This document shows positions 16,705 to 26,021 of a stretch of DNA of 64,000 bases, one piece after another. This stretch comes from Bacillus_CJ salitolerans (lineage in GTDB: Bacteria > Bacillota > Bacilli > Bacillales > SA4). Position 1 is the first letter of the stretch, and each line of letters begins with the position of its first letter. The notes beneath the pieces are model-generated. The model did not search any database. It was not told where the DNA came from and worked only from the letters and a program-made list of their open reading frames with translations. Both the position numbers and the translations under genes were made by a program. Where the stretch lies: the NCBI RefSeq assembly GCF_042680805.1, contig NZ_JBHUEM010000014.1, forward strand, positions 56,301 to 120,300, given 5' to 3'.

Positions 16705-17400
16705 ATGAATGTTTTATTAGTGGATGATGAACCGATTGTACTGGAGCAGCTTACATTTTTTATCAAACCAATTTGTCCATTGTGGAAGCTATTTCCTACT
16801 ATCGATAGTAGTCAAGCACTACATTTATGTAAGAAAGAACAATTTCACCTTGCGTTTTTAGATATTGAAATGCCTGGAAAATCCGGATTAGAATTAGCAG
16901 CTGAGTTAAAAGGCATGTTTACCGGTATCCAAATTGTAATGATTACAGCTCATCAGGAATTCGATTATGCAAAACGTGCTATCCAAATTGGAGTCGATGA
17001 ATTTTTAACAAAACCTATCATTGAAAGTGAACTAAAAGAAGTTATTCAAAAATATGCAAAACAAATAGACTATTTGGATGTTTCTAAAATTGTCTCCGAT
17101 GCCCTAAAGGTCGTTCATGATAAGTATCAAGAAAAACTGAATCTTTCAGCGGTTGCAAATGAGATTCACGTAAATCCCTCCTATTTAAGTAGGAAATTTA
17201 GCGAAGAGGTTGGCCTGTCCTTTTCCGATTATTTAATCGATTACCGTGTAGAGGTAGCAAAAAATCTATTAGTAGCTGAAAAAGCATCCATCTCTGAAAT
17301 TTCAGAGCGTGTTGGATTTAATAGTCTACATTATTTCAGCTCAATCTTTAAGCGAAAAGTCGGGATAACTCCAAAAATGTACCGAGAAAAGAGGACGTAA
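16705..17400 (+). CDS. Response regulator with AraC-type DNA-binding domain
   Basis: 231 residues: a receiver domain (acidic pocket VDDEP, phospho-acceptor Asp in FLDIEMPGKSG, Lys in FLTKPI) followed by two AraC-type helix-turn-helix motifs (LSAVANEIHVNPSYLSRKF and ISEISERVGFNSLHYFSSIF). The family usually activates a neighbouring transporter operon. ATG 16705 behind AAGGGGTGAT. Cognate kinase directly upstream; the next gene starts four bases after its stop. Confidence 0.93.
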   Translation: MNVLLVDDEPIVLEQLTFFIKPICPLWKLFPTIDSSQALHLCKKEQFHLAFLDIEMPGKSGLELAAELKGMFTGIQIVMITAHQEFDYAKRAIQIGVDEFLTKPIIESELKEVIQKYAKQIDYLDVSKIVSDALKVVHDKYQEKLNLSAVANEIHVNPSYLSRKFSEEVGLSFSDYLIDYRVEVAKNLLVAEKASISEISERVGFNSLHYFSSIFKRKVGITPKMYREKRT

Positions 17401-17404
17401 TACG

Positions 17405-18658
17405 TTGAGTGTGAAGCATGTAGGAAAATTAGGGATTGGCATTGCCTCCGTATTGTTAATATCTAGATGGATGTCAGCGAACGCAATGTTCACGGCCTCA
17501 GAGGCAACAATAAAATATGGAATTCTCGCTAGCCAGCTATTTGCGATTATGGGTGCCTTAGCTTTTGCAGTATTTGGCCTAATCGGGATAAGAGCGCGCC
17601 AACAAAAAAAAGATGCTACCTCCATTTTAGAGATTTTTAATCAAAAGTTAGACATGAAAACGAGAAGATACCTCTATCTTTTATTTGGAATTGGCTATGG
17701 ACTTGACTTTCTTTTACTAGCCCTTGGAGCAAGTATTATCTTTTATGCCACTGTCGGTTTACATCCTTCCATTGGGGTGCTACTTTTTATCGCGTTTGGC
17801 TTACCACTATTCTTTTTTAGGACCTATAAAAATTACGGAAAATATATTTTTTATAAAATTGGACTTTTTCAAGCCGTGATTATCGTAATTATTGTGTATC
17901 TATTCCTTAGTAGTAATTTAGAAGAAATGTATTTTCGTATGCGGCTGTTTCATCCGTATTTGTTTACGATTCATGAAGAAGAAGTGCTATTATTTACGAT
18001 CGCAGTGTTTATTATCTTTCTTGGAAAATTAGTCACTGATTTCGGTTCCTGGAATATTTTATTTCAAATAAAGGAACGAAAAATTCGGCAAAGCTTTTTT
18101 CTATCAGGATTGTTTTGGGGAACAATTCCATTATGCTTTACAATTATAATTTTCCCAGTGCTTTATAAGGGCGGTTTTCAAAGTATATATACAATCTATT
18201 ATGATTTATTGTACTCATTTCAGTCAGACATCATGCTCATTCTGACAGCTTCCACCATTCTAATGACATTAGTAACCACCTATTATACAAGACTACATGA
18301 ATTTTTACGCTTATTTGAGAACATAGCTTTTAAAAAGCGGACAAACTTAGCACCTTTTATAACGGTACTTGCGATTTTATTTTTGTATGGTGTATTTTAT
18401 GTTTTCCAGCCAGAATTGTTAGAGCTTTTCTTCTTTGCGGGCGTGTTGAATTCATCCCTTCTCGTTCCGATTTTATTTTCCATTTTTACAAAACGCCATG
18501 CTTTCGATCGAATGTTATTCATCACCATTTCGAGTAGCCTTTTAGCTGGGTACCTCGCGTATAGTTTTGTATCAGTTGAGATGAGTATTCTAATTCCTTG
18601 TGGATTGTCACTAATCATCTTAGGGGCTTCACAGCGATTTAATAAAAAACGATTCTAA
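17405..18658 (+). CDS. Polytopic membrane protein of the kinase/regulator operon
   Basis: 417 residues with about 11-12 membrane helices spread over the whole length and hardly any soluble part. I do not recognise a family with certainty; length and helix pattern would fit a diverged solute transporter (for example of the LeuT-like superfold). TTG start at 17405; its ribosome site GAGGACG lies in the last codons of the regulator gene, so translation is coupled. A terminator follows directly. It may be the transporter controlled by the two-component system, or its co-sensor. Confidence 0.75.
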   Translation: MSVKHVGKLGIGIASVLLISRWMSANAMFTASEATIKYGILASQLFAIMGALAFAVFGLIGIRARQQKKDATSILEIFNQKLDMKTRRYLYLLFGIGYGLDFLLLALGASIIFYATVGLHPSIGVLLFIAFGLPLFFFRTYKNYGKYIFYKIGLFQAVIIVIIVYLFLSSNLEEMYFRMRLFHPYLFTIHEEEVLLFTIAVFIIFLGKLVTDFGSWNILFQIKERKIRQSFFLSGLFWGTIPLCFTIIIFPVLYKGGFQSIYTIYYDLLYSFQSDIMLILTASTILMTLVTTYYTRLHEFLRLFENIAFKKRTNLAPFITVLAILFLYGVFYVFQPELLELFFFAGVLNSSLLVPILFSIFTKRHAFDRMLFITISSSLLAGYLAYSFVSVEMSILIPCGLSLIILGASQRFNKKRF

Positions 18659-18690
18659 AAGCTCCCTGTAATGATGCAAGGAGCTTTTGT
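18657..18690. terminator. Bidirectional terminator between convergent genes
   Basis: AAAAGCTCC / GGAGCTTTT, 9-bp stem with 14-base loop; serves the membrane protein gene (+) and perhaps the aminopeptidase gene (-). Confidence 0.8.
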
Positions 18691-18700
18691 CATGACTATT

Positions 18701-19933
18701 TTATTTACACCATTCACCATTTAAGAATATGGGCTCCACTTCCCCACTTTCCCTTTCACCCTCAATATTTAATTGCCCAGATCCAATCATAAAGTCTACA
18801 TGGGTGACACTATCGTTTAAACCGATTTCCTTTAGCCTTTGTTTATCCTTGTTCTCTCCTTCAATACAAACTGGTAAAGGAAAACCTAAGGCGAGGTGAC
18901 ATGAGGCATTCTCATCAAATAAAGTGTTATAGAATAATATATTTGACTTTGAAATTGGTGATTGATGCGAGACAAGGGCAACCTCGCCTAAATAAGCAGC
19001 GCCTTCATCTGTCTCGATCAACTTCCTTAACGTTTCCTCACCCGTTGCTGCTTTTACATCAATAACCTTTCCTTCTTTAAAGGTTAATGTAAAATCTTCA
19101 ACTAAAACACCGTTATAGTTTAAAGGCTTCGTACTTGACACCGTACCATTTACTCCATATTTCAACGGAACGGTAAAGACTTCTTCAGTCGGTAGGTTTG
19201 GTATAAAGGTGGTTTGCTTTTCGTTTTGAAAGCTCGCACACATCCATTTATGTTCCTTCGGGAGTTCAATCGTTAAATCGGTACCAGGACCTTTATAATG
19301 GAGCTTTTTATATTTTCGTTCATTTAAGTCATTCGCTCTTGTCGTTAATTGATTCATATGTTCTTGCCATGCTTGTACAGGGTCCGGAGTATCGGATCTC
19401 GTCATTTGGAAGATAAGCTCCCACATTTTCGAAATACGTTTGTCTTCGTGAACATCAGGAAGCACCTTCGCAGCCCATTCGTTAGACGGGATTGAAGCAG
19501 TACACCAATTCATTTTTCCACTGCTTACATAATCATTAAACTTTTTCATCGCTGTCCTATTCGTTTTATTGCGAATCGATATTCTTTCAGGGTCGACATC
19601 ACTTAGTAAATCTGGATTTGGCGCGTAAATTTGTAGAATTGCTAAGTCTCCCGTTTCGGCCATTTCTGCATAGCCGTTCGCCTTCCACATTGGGAATTCT
19701 TTTAAGCCCTCCATTGGTTGCATACAATAATGCAATTTTGATAGTTCCTCGTCATGATAATCGACTATGACCATTTTTGCTCCTTCTTCATAGGCTCTTT
19801 TCACAATCTTTCTTGTAAAATAAGCAGAAAATATCGGTGCTTCAATAAGAAGTGTTTGCCCTTTTTGCAGATTAATACCAAGCTTGATGATGACATCTGC
19901 ATATTTCTCTAAATTTGCCTCAAAGTGGTTCAT
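18701..19933 (-). CDS. Aminopeptidase, M29 family (AmpS/PepS-like)
   Basis: A 410-residue metal-dependent aminopeptidase of the M29 family, which removes N-terminal residues from peptides in the cytoplasm. Visible family features: the N-terminal start NLEKYADVIIKLGINLQKGQ, the acidic metal-site segments TDEGAAYLGEVALV and NTLFDENASCHLALG, and VTHVDFMIGS near the end. ATG 19933 follows AAGGGGGAACA with nine bases spacing. It fits the peptide-use theme of the region but is transcribed on its own. Confidence 0.92.
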   Translation of the reverse strand: MNHFEANLEKYADVIIKLGINLQKGQTLLIEAPIFSAYFTRKIVKRAYEEGAKMVIVDYHDEELSKLHYCMQPMEGLKEFPMWKANGYAEMAETGDLAILQIYAPNPDLLSDVDPERISIRNKTNRTAMKKFNDYVSSGKMNWCTASIPSNEWAAKVLPDVHEDKRISKMWELIFQMTRSDTPDPVQAWQEHMNQLTTRANDLNERKYKKLHYKGPGTDLTIELPKEHKWMCASFQNEKQTTFIPNLPTEEVFTVPLKYGVNGTVSSTKPLNYNGVLVEDFTLTFKEGKVIDVKAATGEETLRKLIETDEGAAYLGEVALVSHQSPISKSNILFYNTLFDENASCHLALGFPLPVCIEGENKDKQRLKEIGLNDSVTHVDFMIGSGQLNIEGERESGEVEPIFLNGEWCK

Positions 19934-20183
19934 GTGTTGTTCCCCCTTATAAGTTTTTTCTCTTACTTTATCATTCTACTTATAAATAGATAATTCCACC
20001 TATCTTAAGAAGGATATTTTGAGAATTCTTAACTTTTGACAGTTAGTTTAGTCTTTGTAGATTTTTGGTGCTTTCTTTCTTTATTTTATTTTCCTTTTCT
20101 ATTTCGAGCATACTTTCTTATCTACCTATCAATTGTAGGGTATAGTAGTAATATCGAAAGATAATCGTGCTTGGAGGGGTTTG

Positions 20184-20954
20184 ATGAGAAATAAGGTTGC
20201 ACTTATTACAGGTAGTGCCTCAGGGATTGGGAAACGAATAGCCATTGACCTCGCAAAACGAGGATATAATGTAGTCATAAATTACAATACTAGTCAACAG
20301 AATGCGGAAAAACTCGGGAGTTATTTAACCGAGACCTATCATGTTGACACCCTTTGTCTTAAGGGAGATGTTTCGAAGTCAGGCGATTGTGAGAGATTAG
20401 TTCATGAATCCTTTGAACGGTTTGGTACCATTGATATTTTAATCAACAATGCAGGTCCATACATTCATGAACGGAAGTCACTCATTGATTATTCAAATGA
20501 AGAATGGGAATATCTAGTGAACGGAAACTTAAATAGTGTCTTTTATTTATCTAGTAAGATTATTCCTAGAATGAGAGAACAGAAGTGGGGGCGAATTATT
20601 AATTTTGGATTTGACCGTGCTGAGACTACCCCTGGTTGGTTATATCGCTCTGCATTTGCTTCTGCAAAGGTCGGCCTCGTCTCCTTAACCAAGACATTAG
20701 CACAGGAGGAAGCTCCTTATGGAATTACGGTCAATATGATTTGTCCAGGTGATATAACCAGTGGCTCAAAAGAAGTAGAAATCGATCAATCAAAAGGAAC
20801 TTTTGATGTGAATACACCTGTTGGGAGAGCTGGTACAGGTGGAGATATTTCAAGAATTGTTTCATTTTTATGTGAGGATGAATCTGATTTCATAACAGGC
20901 AGTATTATTGCAGCAACTGGTGGAAAAGATGTTCTTTCTAAAGTGAAAAGATAA
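20184..20954 (+). CDS. SDR-family protein lacking the catalytic Ser and Tyr
   Basis: 256 residues with a short-chain dehydrogenase fold: cofactor motif TGSASGIGKRIA near residue 10 and NNAGP near 90. However the usual Ser (GRIIN-SS) is FGF here, and the Tyr of YxxxK is Phe (FASAK), leaving only the Lys. I see the same Phe in related Bacillus proteins from memory, so this may be a subfamily with another role rather than a damaged gene; the frame is intact. ATG 20184 with GGAGGGG upstream. Monocistronic in appearance. Possible functions: an oxidoreductase with a shifted Tyr (WLYRSAF), or a non-catalytic binder. Confidence 0.8.
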   Translation: MRNKVALITGSASGIGKRIAIDLAKRGYNVVINYNTSQQNAEKLGSYLTETYHVDTLCLKGDVSKSGDCERLVHESFERFGTIDILINNAGPYIHERKSLIDYSNEEWEYLVNGNLNSVFYLSSKIIPRMREQKWGRIINFGFDRAETTPGWLYRSAFASAKVGLVSLTKTLAQEEAPYGITVNMICPGDITSGSKEVEIDQSKGTFDVNTPVGRAGTGGDISRIVSFLCEDESDFITGSIIAATGGKDVLSKVKR

Positions 20955-21074
20955 CATCAAAATAGATATCAGGCTTAAAACTAACAATCTGAAATTATAG
21001 GCATAAAATAAATTCCTTCGGGTATTGGTGAATAAGGGGATTTATTTTACATATAAAAAGAGGAGGAATTAGGA

Positions 21075-22454
21075 TTGGCAAATCAAACAAAATCTATCGT
21101 GCAACAGTCCTTAGATGCATTACTGGAGGACCATAGCTTTCTACCATCTTTAAAAGAGAACACTAGGAGACAGGCTTTTACATCATTAGAAGCTATTCTT
21201 TCTACCCCAAATCATGTACATAAGTCATTTTTACGAATTCCACTGGAGGACGGAAAGGTTGTGAGAATCCCCGCTTATCGGGTTCAACATAACAATGCAC
21301 TTGGTCCTTACAAGGGAGGGATCCGTTTTCATGAATCAGTTAATGAGGAAGAAGTGATGAACCTTGCTTCCTTGATGACGTTAAAAAATGCCCTTCATGA
21401 TGTTCCCTTTGGTGGTGGCAAAGGTGGAGTAGTCATCAATCCACGTCAATTTAGTGTGAAGGAATTACACCAAATTTGCAAAAAATATGTTCAGTATTTT
21501 AGCGATGTGTTAGGACCGGACAAAGATATACCCGCTCCTGATGTTGGATCTGGTGAAAGAGAAATGGACTGGATGATGGCCGAATATAAAAGCATACGTC
21601 CTGGTGAGCCGTATAGAGGGAGCTTTACAGGGAAAAGTGTTATAAATGGTGGGTCACTTGGTCGAAGAGAAGCAACAGGAAAAGGTGTATATTTTACTTT
21701 TCGCTATATGCTACATGATTTCATAAAAGAACAATCAAGCCTCTTAACGACAACTGAGAACATATTCGCAAAAACAGCCTTGGAATTTAAAGAGCGTCCA
21801 CTTAAACTTGCTGTTCAAGGTTTTGGTAATGTAGGGTCTGTTGCGGCATTAGAAGCTTACCAATGTGTTCATTTACAAAACAAGATAGTTGCTGTTAGTG
21901 ATCGCAATGTTACCTTATATAATGAAGATGGTTTAGACATTCCCGCGCTTGTACAATTTAGTTCTAAGCATAATGGAGATCTACCGACAACAGATGAAGA
22001 GTTAAGTACCATTGATGTAAAAGCAGAAATTAGAGACCGAGAGAATGTCCTCTACCTGGATGTGGATGTGCTGATATTAGCTGCTTTAGAGGATCAAATT
22101 CATAAAAACAATATGGATAAAATCAAGGCGCGAATCATTGTCGAAGGTGCAAATGCACCAGTGACGAGCGAGGCAGATCAATCTCTTAGCAAAAAGGGTG
22201 TTATCATTATTCCTGACATCCTCGCCAATGCTGGGGGCGTTATCGTTTCCTATTTTGAATGGCTTCAAGGAAGAGAAACACAATTTTATAGCGAGGATCA
22301 AGTTTTTAAGCTTCTCGTTGATAAAATGAAAGGTACAATGGATACAATCCTGCCAGAATTTTTTGGGGACCCGTTTCCATTAAGACAAAATTGCTACATT
22401 CACTCGGTCATGAAGCTTTCAACCGTACTCTATCATCAAGGTAAACTATATTAA
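21075..22454 (+). CDS. Glutamate (Glu/Leu/Phe/Val family) dehydrogenase
   Basis: 459 residues, longer than the 420-430 usual for Bacillus RocG/GudB; extra residues form an insert (IKEQSSLLTTTENIFAKTA) before the nucleotide-binding domain. Family motifs: KGGIRFH, GGGKGGVVINP with the catalytic Lys region, PAPDVGSGEREMDWM, the Rossmann motif QGFGNVGSVAA and VEGANAPVTSEAD. It interconverts glutamate and 2-oxoglutarate. TTG start at 21075 behind AGGAGGAATTAGGA. Stand-alone gene with a good terminator. Confidence 0.93.
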   Translation: MANQTKSIVQQSLDALLEDHSFLPSLKENTRRQAFTSLEAILSTPNHVHKSFLRIPLEDGKVVRIPAYRVQHNNALGPYKGGIRFHESVNEEEVMNLASLMTLKNALHDVPFGGGKGGVVINPRQFSVKELHQICKKYVQYFSDVLGPDKDIPAPDVGSGEREMDWMMAEYKSIRPGEPYRGSFTGKSVINGGSLGRREATGKGVYFTFRYMLHDFIKEQSSLLTTTENIFAKTALEFKERPLKLAVQGFGNVGSVAALEAYQCVHLQNKIVAVSDRNVTLYNEDGLDIPALVQFSSKHNGDLPTTDEELSTIDVKAEIRDRENVLYLDVDVLILAALEDQIHKNNMDKIKARIIVEGANAPVTSEADQSLSKKGVIIIPDILANAGGVIVSYFEWLQGRETQFYSEDQVFKLLVDKMKGTMDTILPEFFGDPFPLRQNCYIHSVMKLSTVLYHQGKLY

Positions 22455-22497
22455 TTTGAAGAAAATTATAGCATTCAAATACTTTTTATTTGAAAAG

Positions 22498-22531
22498 ATA
22501 CCCTTTGTTCGTTTGACAAAGGGTATTTTTT
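22498..22531 (+). terminator. Terminator of the glutamate dehydrogenase gene
   Basis: ATACCCTTTGT / ACAAAGGGTAT stem, loop TCGTTTG, followed by TTTTTTG. Confidence 0.92.
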
Positions 22532-22547
22532 GCTGTGAAACATTGGT

Positions 22548-22588
22548 TGTGAAACAAGAAAAACCGGGAAGTGACTGTCACTTTTAAA
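22548..22588. repeat. Family-B element, copy 1 (GTGACTGTCAC palindrome)
   Basis: GTGAAACAAGAAAAACCGGG followed by AAGTGACTGTCACTT. The same GTGAAACAAG ... CGGG ... palindrome order recurs at 28.2, 28.3 and 37.1-37.2 kb. It lies at the 3' end of the small Gln-rich gene and may act as its terminator. Confidence 0.75.
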
Positions 22589-22781
22589 AAGCTTTGTTTG
22601 GTTCGTAGGTTGGTTGGTCGTTTTGGACCTGGTATTTTTGACTATTGGCTAGGGTTTGTAGCACATTTTCATCTGCGGCAAATTCTGTATCTAGCTGCTG
22701 AAACTGTTCAGCTTGATGTTGAGCCGCAATAACCTTTTGCTGCTTTTCTTGTGCTTCTTTTGAAATTCTTTGATTTGGCAT
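22584..22781 (-). CDS. Small hydrophilic Gln-rich protein
   Basis: 65 residues, rich in Gln (13 residues), Ala, Glu and Lys; no membrane segment, no cysteine. The composition and the strong AAAGGAGAGG ribosome site resemble small spore-associated proteins of Bacillus, but it lacks the repeat pattern of gamma-type SASP and I do not recognise the family. Monocistronic, and convergent with the glutamate dehydrogenase gene. Confidence 0.75.
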   Translation of the reverse strand: MPNQRISKEAQEKQQKVIAAQHQAEQFQQLDTEFAADENVLQTLANSQKYQVQNDQPTYEPNKAF

Positions 22782-23114
22782 TGTTTCCTCTCCTTTATCA
22801 CATTTTTATAAAGGTAGATTTACCAAATAAGAACTTATTATTCAATATGAATGGAAAGGAGCATCTAGTAAATTGTAGAAAATGACATAGTGAACAACAG
22901 ATTCATTCAGAAGCAATATTAAAGCGTATTGGACTTGTAATTCCCCGGCAATCAAACTTTATGTTTCAGGCAAAAATATCAACGTGCATTTTTAAAGACA
23001 GATTTATTTTTATTCTCTAAAATATAGGGTAAGAACTATCAGCTTCTGTGTAATCATGACTTAAAGAAAATACGGGTCGTACATGGAGCCTAAGCAGAAA
23101 GAAGTGAGTGCATC
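22782..23114. other. Gene-free stretch
   Basis: 333 bases upstream of two divergent genes; it must hold their promoters, but I see no clear -10/-35 pair, repeat or RNA. Confidence 0.5.
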
Positions 23115-24047
23115 ATGGAAAACGAAAAAAAGTATCCTATTTATATTATGTTGTTTTTAGTTATGGTTGCATGGGGGTTTAATGTCATTGCTACAAAGGT
23201 GATTGTGATGGCTTTTCCTCCCATCATGGTTACATCTTTTCGTATTTTGGTAGCTGGCGTTTGTGTATTTATCATTCTCTCATTCCTTCAACAGGTTCGC
23301 TTACCCTCCAAACGAGAAGGATTCTTTATTTTCTGGGGAGCTCTATTTAATGTTCTTGGTCATCAATATTTTATTTCCATTGCTCTTACACAGACAACTG
23401 CAACGAATGCTGGGCTTATTTTAGGAATGGGACCTCTTTTAACGACAATATTGGCCATCATTTTTTTAGGAAATCGCCTAAATGGGATTCGGTTGATCGG
23501 TATTTTGTTAGGTTTGATGGGTGTCTTCTTTATTATTCTTCAAAATGGTAGGATCTCTGGTCTTTCCATTGGCGATGTAAATGCCTTTATTTCCATTCTT
23601 TCAATGGCAATAAGCTTTATAATTATAAAAAAAGCGGCTACATCATTAGACCCGCGTTTAATGACCGCCTATATGCTTGTTATCGGTGCCATCTTCTTAT
23701 TCATTGTCAGTCTATTAACCGAGCCGAATGCCCTTCAACAAATGGGGAATGGGACCTTAAACCTATGGCTTCTTTTTTGGGGATCTGCCATTCTTTCTAC
23801 TGCATTAGGCCATATGTTTTACAATTATGGAATTGGGAAGGTTGGTGCAGCTGAAGCTGCGATTTTCACCAATTTAAGCCCATTTTTTGCAGTCGTTGGA
23901 GCCGTTGTATTTCTTCATGAGGCATTATCCATAAGTCAAATAATTGGGTTTATGTTTATTGTATTAGGTGTTATTCTTGGTTCTGGTGCATACGAAGAGA
24001 TACAAAAAGGAAGAAAGCGTAAAAGAAACGTTGGTGTACTAGAGTAG
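23115..24047 (+). CDS. EamA/DMT-family metabolite exporter
   Basis: 310 residues with ten predicted membrane helices in two repeated halves (EamA domains, ~10-140 and ~155-290), the layout of drug/metabolite exporters that release amino acids or other metabolites. Typical features: AWGFNVIATKVI in helix 1 and GSAILSTALGHMFYNYGI in the second half; a basic C-terminal tail (KGRKRKRN). ATG 23115 has a moderate AAGAAGTGAG upstream. Stand-alone gene; the substrate is not deducible. Confidence 0.9.
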   Translation: MENEKKYPIYIMLFLVMVAWGFNVIATKVIVMAFPPIMVTSFRILVAGVCVFIILSFLQQVRLPSKREGFFIFWGALFNVLGHQYFISIALTQTTATNAGLILGMGPLLTTILAIIFLGNRLNGIRLIGILLGLMGVFFIILQNGRISGLSIGDVNAFISILSMAISFIIIKKAATSLDPRLMTAYMLVIGAIFLFIVSLLTEPNALQQMGNGTLNLWLLFWGSAILSTALGHMFYNYGIGKVGAAEAAIFTNLSPFFAVVGAVVFLHEALSISQIIGFMFIVLGVILGSGAYEEIQKGRKRKRNVGVLE

Positions 24048-24232
24048 TTGTTGACTTCCTCTTTGACTCTCTTATAAATTCTATTTTCTCATTTGCACCC
24101 TTAAACACTATGTTAAAATACAGTTAACATTATATGAAAATGATGGTATTATTGGGAAATTTTATTAGTACAATAACGAACTTGTTTTACTAACCATCGC
24201 TTTGTTCACTACATAGGAGAGGAGGTACATAA

Positions 24233-25756
24233 ATGGAGACCATATCGTTTGGTTCGAAAGATCTAAAAATTGCCGGCTCGAACATTTTACGTTTAATCAG
24301 TAAAGCAATTAATGTGAATACCTTTTGTATCACAAGCATTAATGATTCTAGAAGTTATTTTATGAATGTCCTTAATCGGCATACCGAATTAGCTAAGGAA
24401 GGCACGATTATTTCGGTTTATGATGCCTACTGACACCTATTAGTTCAAAGTGGTCGGGAACCACTTCTTATACTTGATGCCGAACAGCATCACGATACAT
24501 GTAATATGAATATAACAAAGTCATTACATATAAAGAGCTTCCTAGGTGTTCCAATCCTGCTTAAAAATGGAGAAATATACGGAAATCTATGCTGCTTTGA
24601 TACAGAGCCATACATGTTTTCACAGGATGAAATTGAGTTACTACAAACGATGGCATCCTTCCTCACCTATGTAATTGAATTAGAAGATTCTGAAAAGAGA
24701 ACAACATTTAATTTCAAACAGCTCCATCATCAAAGTGAACTTATTCTGAGCTCACTAACTGAAGGTGTTTTTGGACTTGATTTAGATGGGAATATCTCTT
24801 TTGTAAATCCAGCATCAAGTAGACTAATACGAGTTGATGCAGATCAACTCATTGGGAGAACGCCGTTTGAAACCTTTATTAAACAGCGGAGAGAAGAATC
24901 AGAATTAATTCATACATTAACAGATGGGAAAACTAGAACAAATAACGATGGTTATTTCCATAATAGTAATGGCACACGTTTCCCTGTTGAATATACCGTT
25001 AAGGCGATGTATGAAGATGGGAATATATCCGGGGCAATCGTAACATTTAAGGATATAACAGAGCGGAAAGAGTCCGAGAAGTATATGTTGCAATCTGAAA
25101 AACTATCACTAGCAGGACAATTAGCAGCTGGCATTGCTCATGAGATTCGTAATCCACTTACGTCCATAAAAGGTTTCTTGCAAATGATTAAAGCTGGTTA
25201 TCAAAAAGATTCCTATATCGACATTATGACAAAGGAGTTAGACCGAATTGAGCTTATCGCTAGTGAATTACTGTTGCTTGCTAAGCCACAAATTAACCAA
25301 TATAAACCTGTTGAAATTGGACACTTATTAAAAGAAGTAGTTTCAATATTAGATACTGAATCCATCATGAATGATGTTGAAGTGACCTTTTTCTCGGAAT
25401 ACGAAGATTTGATCATTAACGGTGATCCTAACCAAATCAAACAAGTATTTCTTAACTTTATTAAAAATGCGATTGATGCTTCTTCTAAAGGTCAAAATGT
25501 ACAAATTAAACTCTTAAAAGAAGAGGAACATGCCCTTATTCTAGTAAAGGATTACGGAGTCGGTATTCCAGAAGAAAAGCTAGGACAACTAGGACAACCT
25601 TTTTATTCTACAAAAGAAAAAGGAACTGGGCTTGGACTCATGGTTAGCTATAACATTATTGAAAATCATCGAGGGCAAATTTCTGTCAAAAGTAAACTAA
25701 ATGAAGGCACTACTTTTGAGGTTAGATTCCCTATTGTCGTAAATCTAGATACATAA
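24233..25756 (+). pseudogene. GAF-PAS sensor histidine kinase interrupted by an in-frame TGA
   Basis: One continuous reading frame of 507 residues except for TGA at 24431-24433. Parts before and after the TGA both belong to one GAF domain (residues ~20-155; after the stop: HLLVQSGREPLLILDA and KSFLGVPILLKNGE). Then come a PAS domain (~165-285), the H-box AAGIAHEIRNPLTSIKGF and a full HATPase (NFIKNAIDAS, DYGVGIPEE, GTGLGLMVS). AGGAGAGGAGG precedes ATG 24233; ATG 24506 has no ribosome site. The TGA stands where GAF domains of such kinases commonly have Cys (DAY-C). Either a recent nonsense mutation, UGA read-through, or a selenocysteine codon; a SECIS-like hairpin lies at 24448-24466. Confidence 0.85.
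24448..24466 (+). other. Hairpin 14 bases after the in-frame TGA (SECIS-like)
   Basis: AAGTGGT / ACCACTT, perfect 7-bp stem, loop CGGGA. Apical loop begins about 22 bases after TGA and has G in its second position, which agrees with the published bacterial SECIS pattern (loop 16-37 bases after UGA, a G in the first two loop positions). It may still be chance, since the bases also encode a normal GAF stretch. Confidence 0.4.
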
Positions 25757-25764
25757 CTTTTAAA

Positions 25765-25804
25765 AATATCGAAGTCCTCTCCAATGAGGACTTCGATATT
25801 TTTT
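25765..25804 (+). terminator. Terminator of the sensor kinase gene
   Basis: Perfect 15-bp stem AATATCGAAGTCCTC / GAGGACTTCGATATT, loop TCCAAT, then TTTTTTA. Confidence 0.95.
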
Positions 25805-26021
25805 ATGCTTACATAATATTGGGTTGTAGCCCGTATAGTTAAACAAAATCTTATAAACATCAAAGAAAATATTTACAAGGGGAAAAGAAGGAACTATCCA
25901 AGTTTTGTTGAATAACTATGTTTTGGAAATATATTCTATAGGTTCTTACAAACAAAGCTAAATATTTTTAAACACTAATAAGACATTCATGATTCTACTT
26001 AAATATATTAATGGGGGAATT

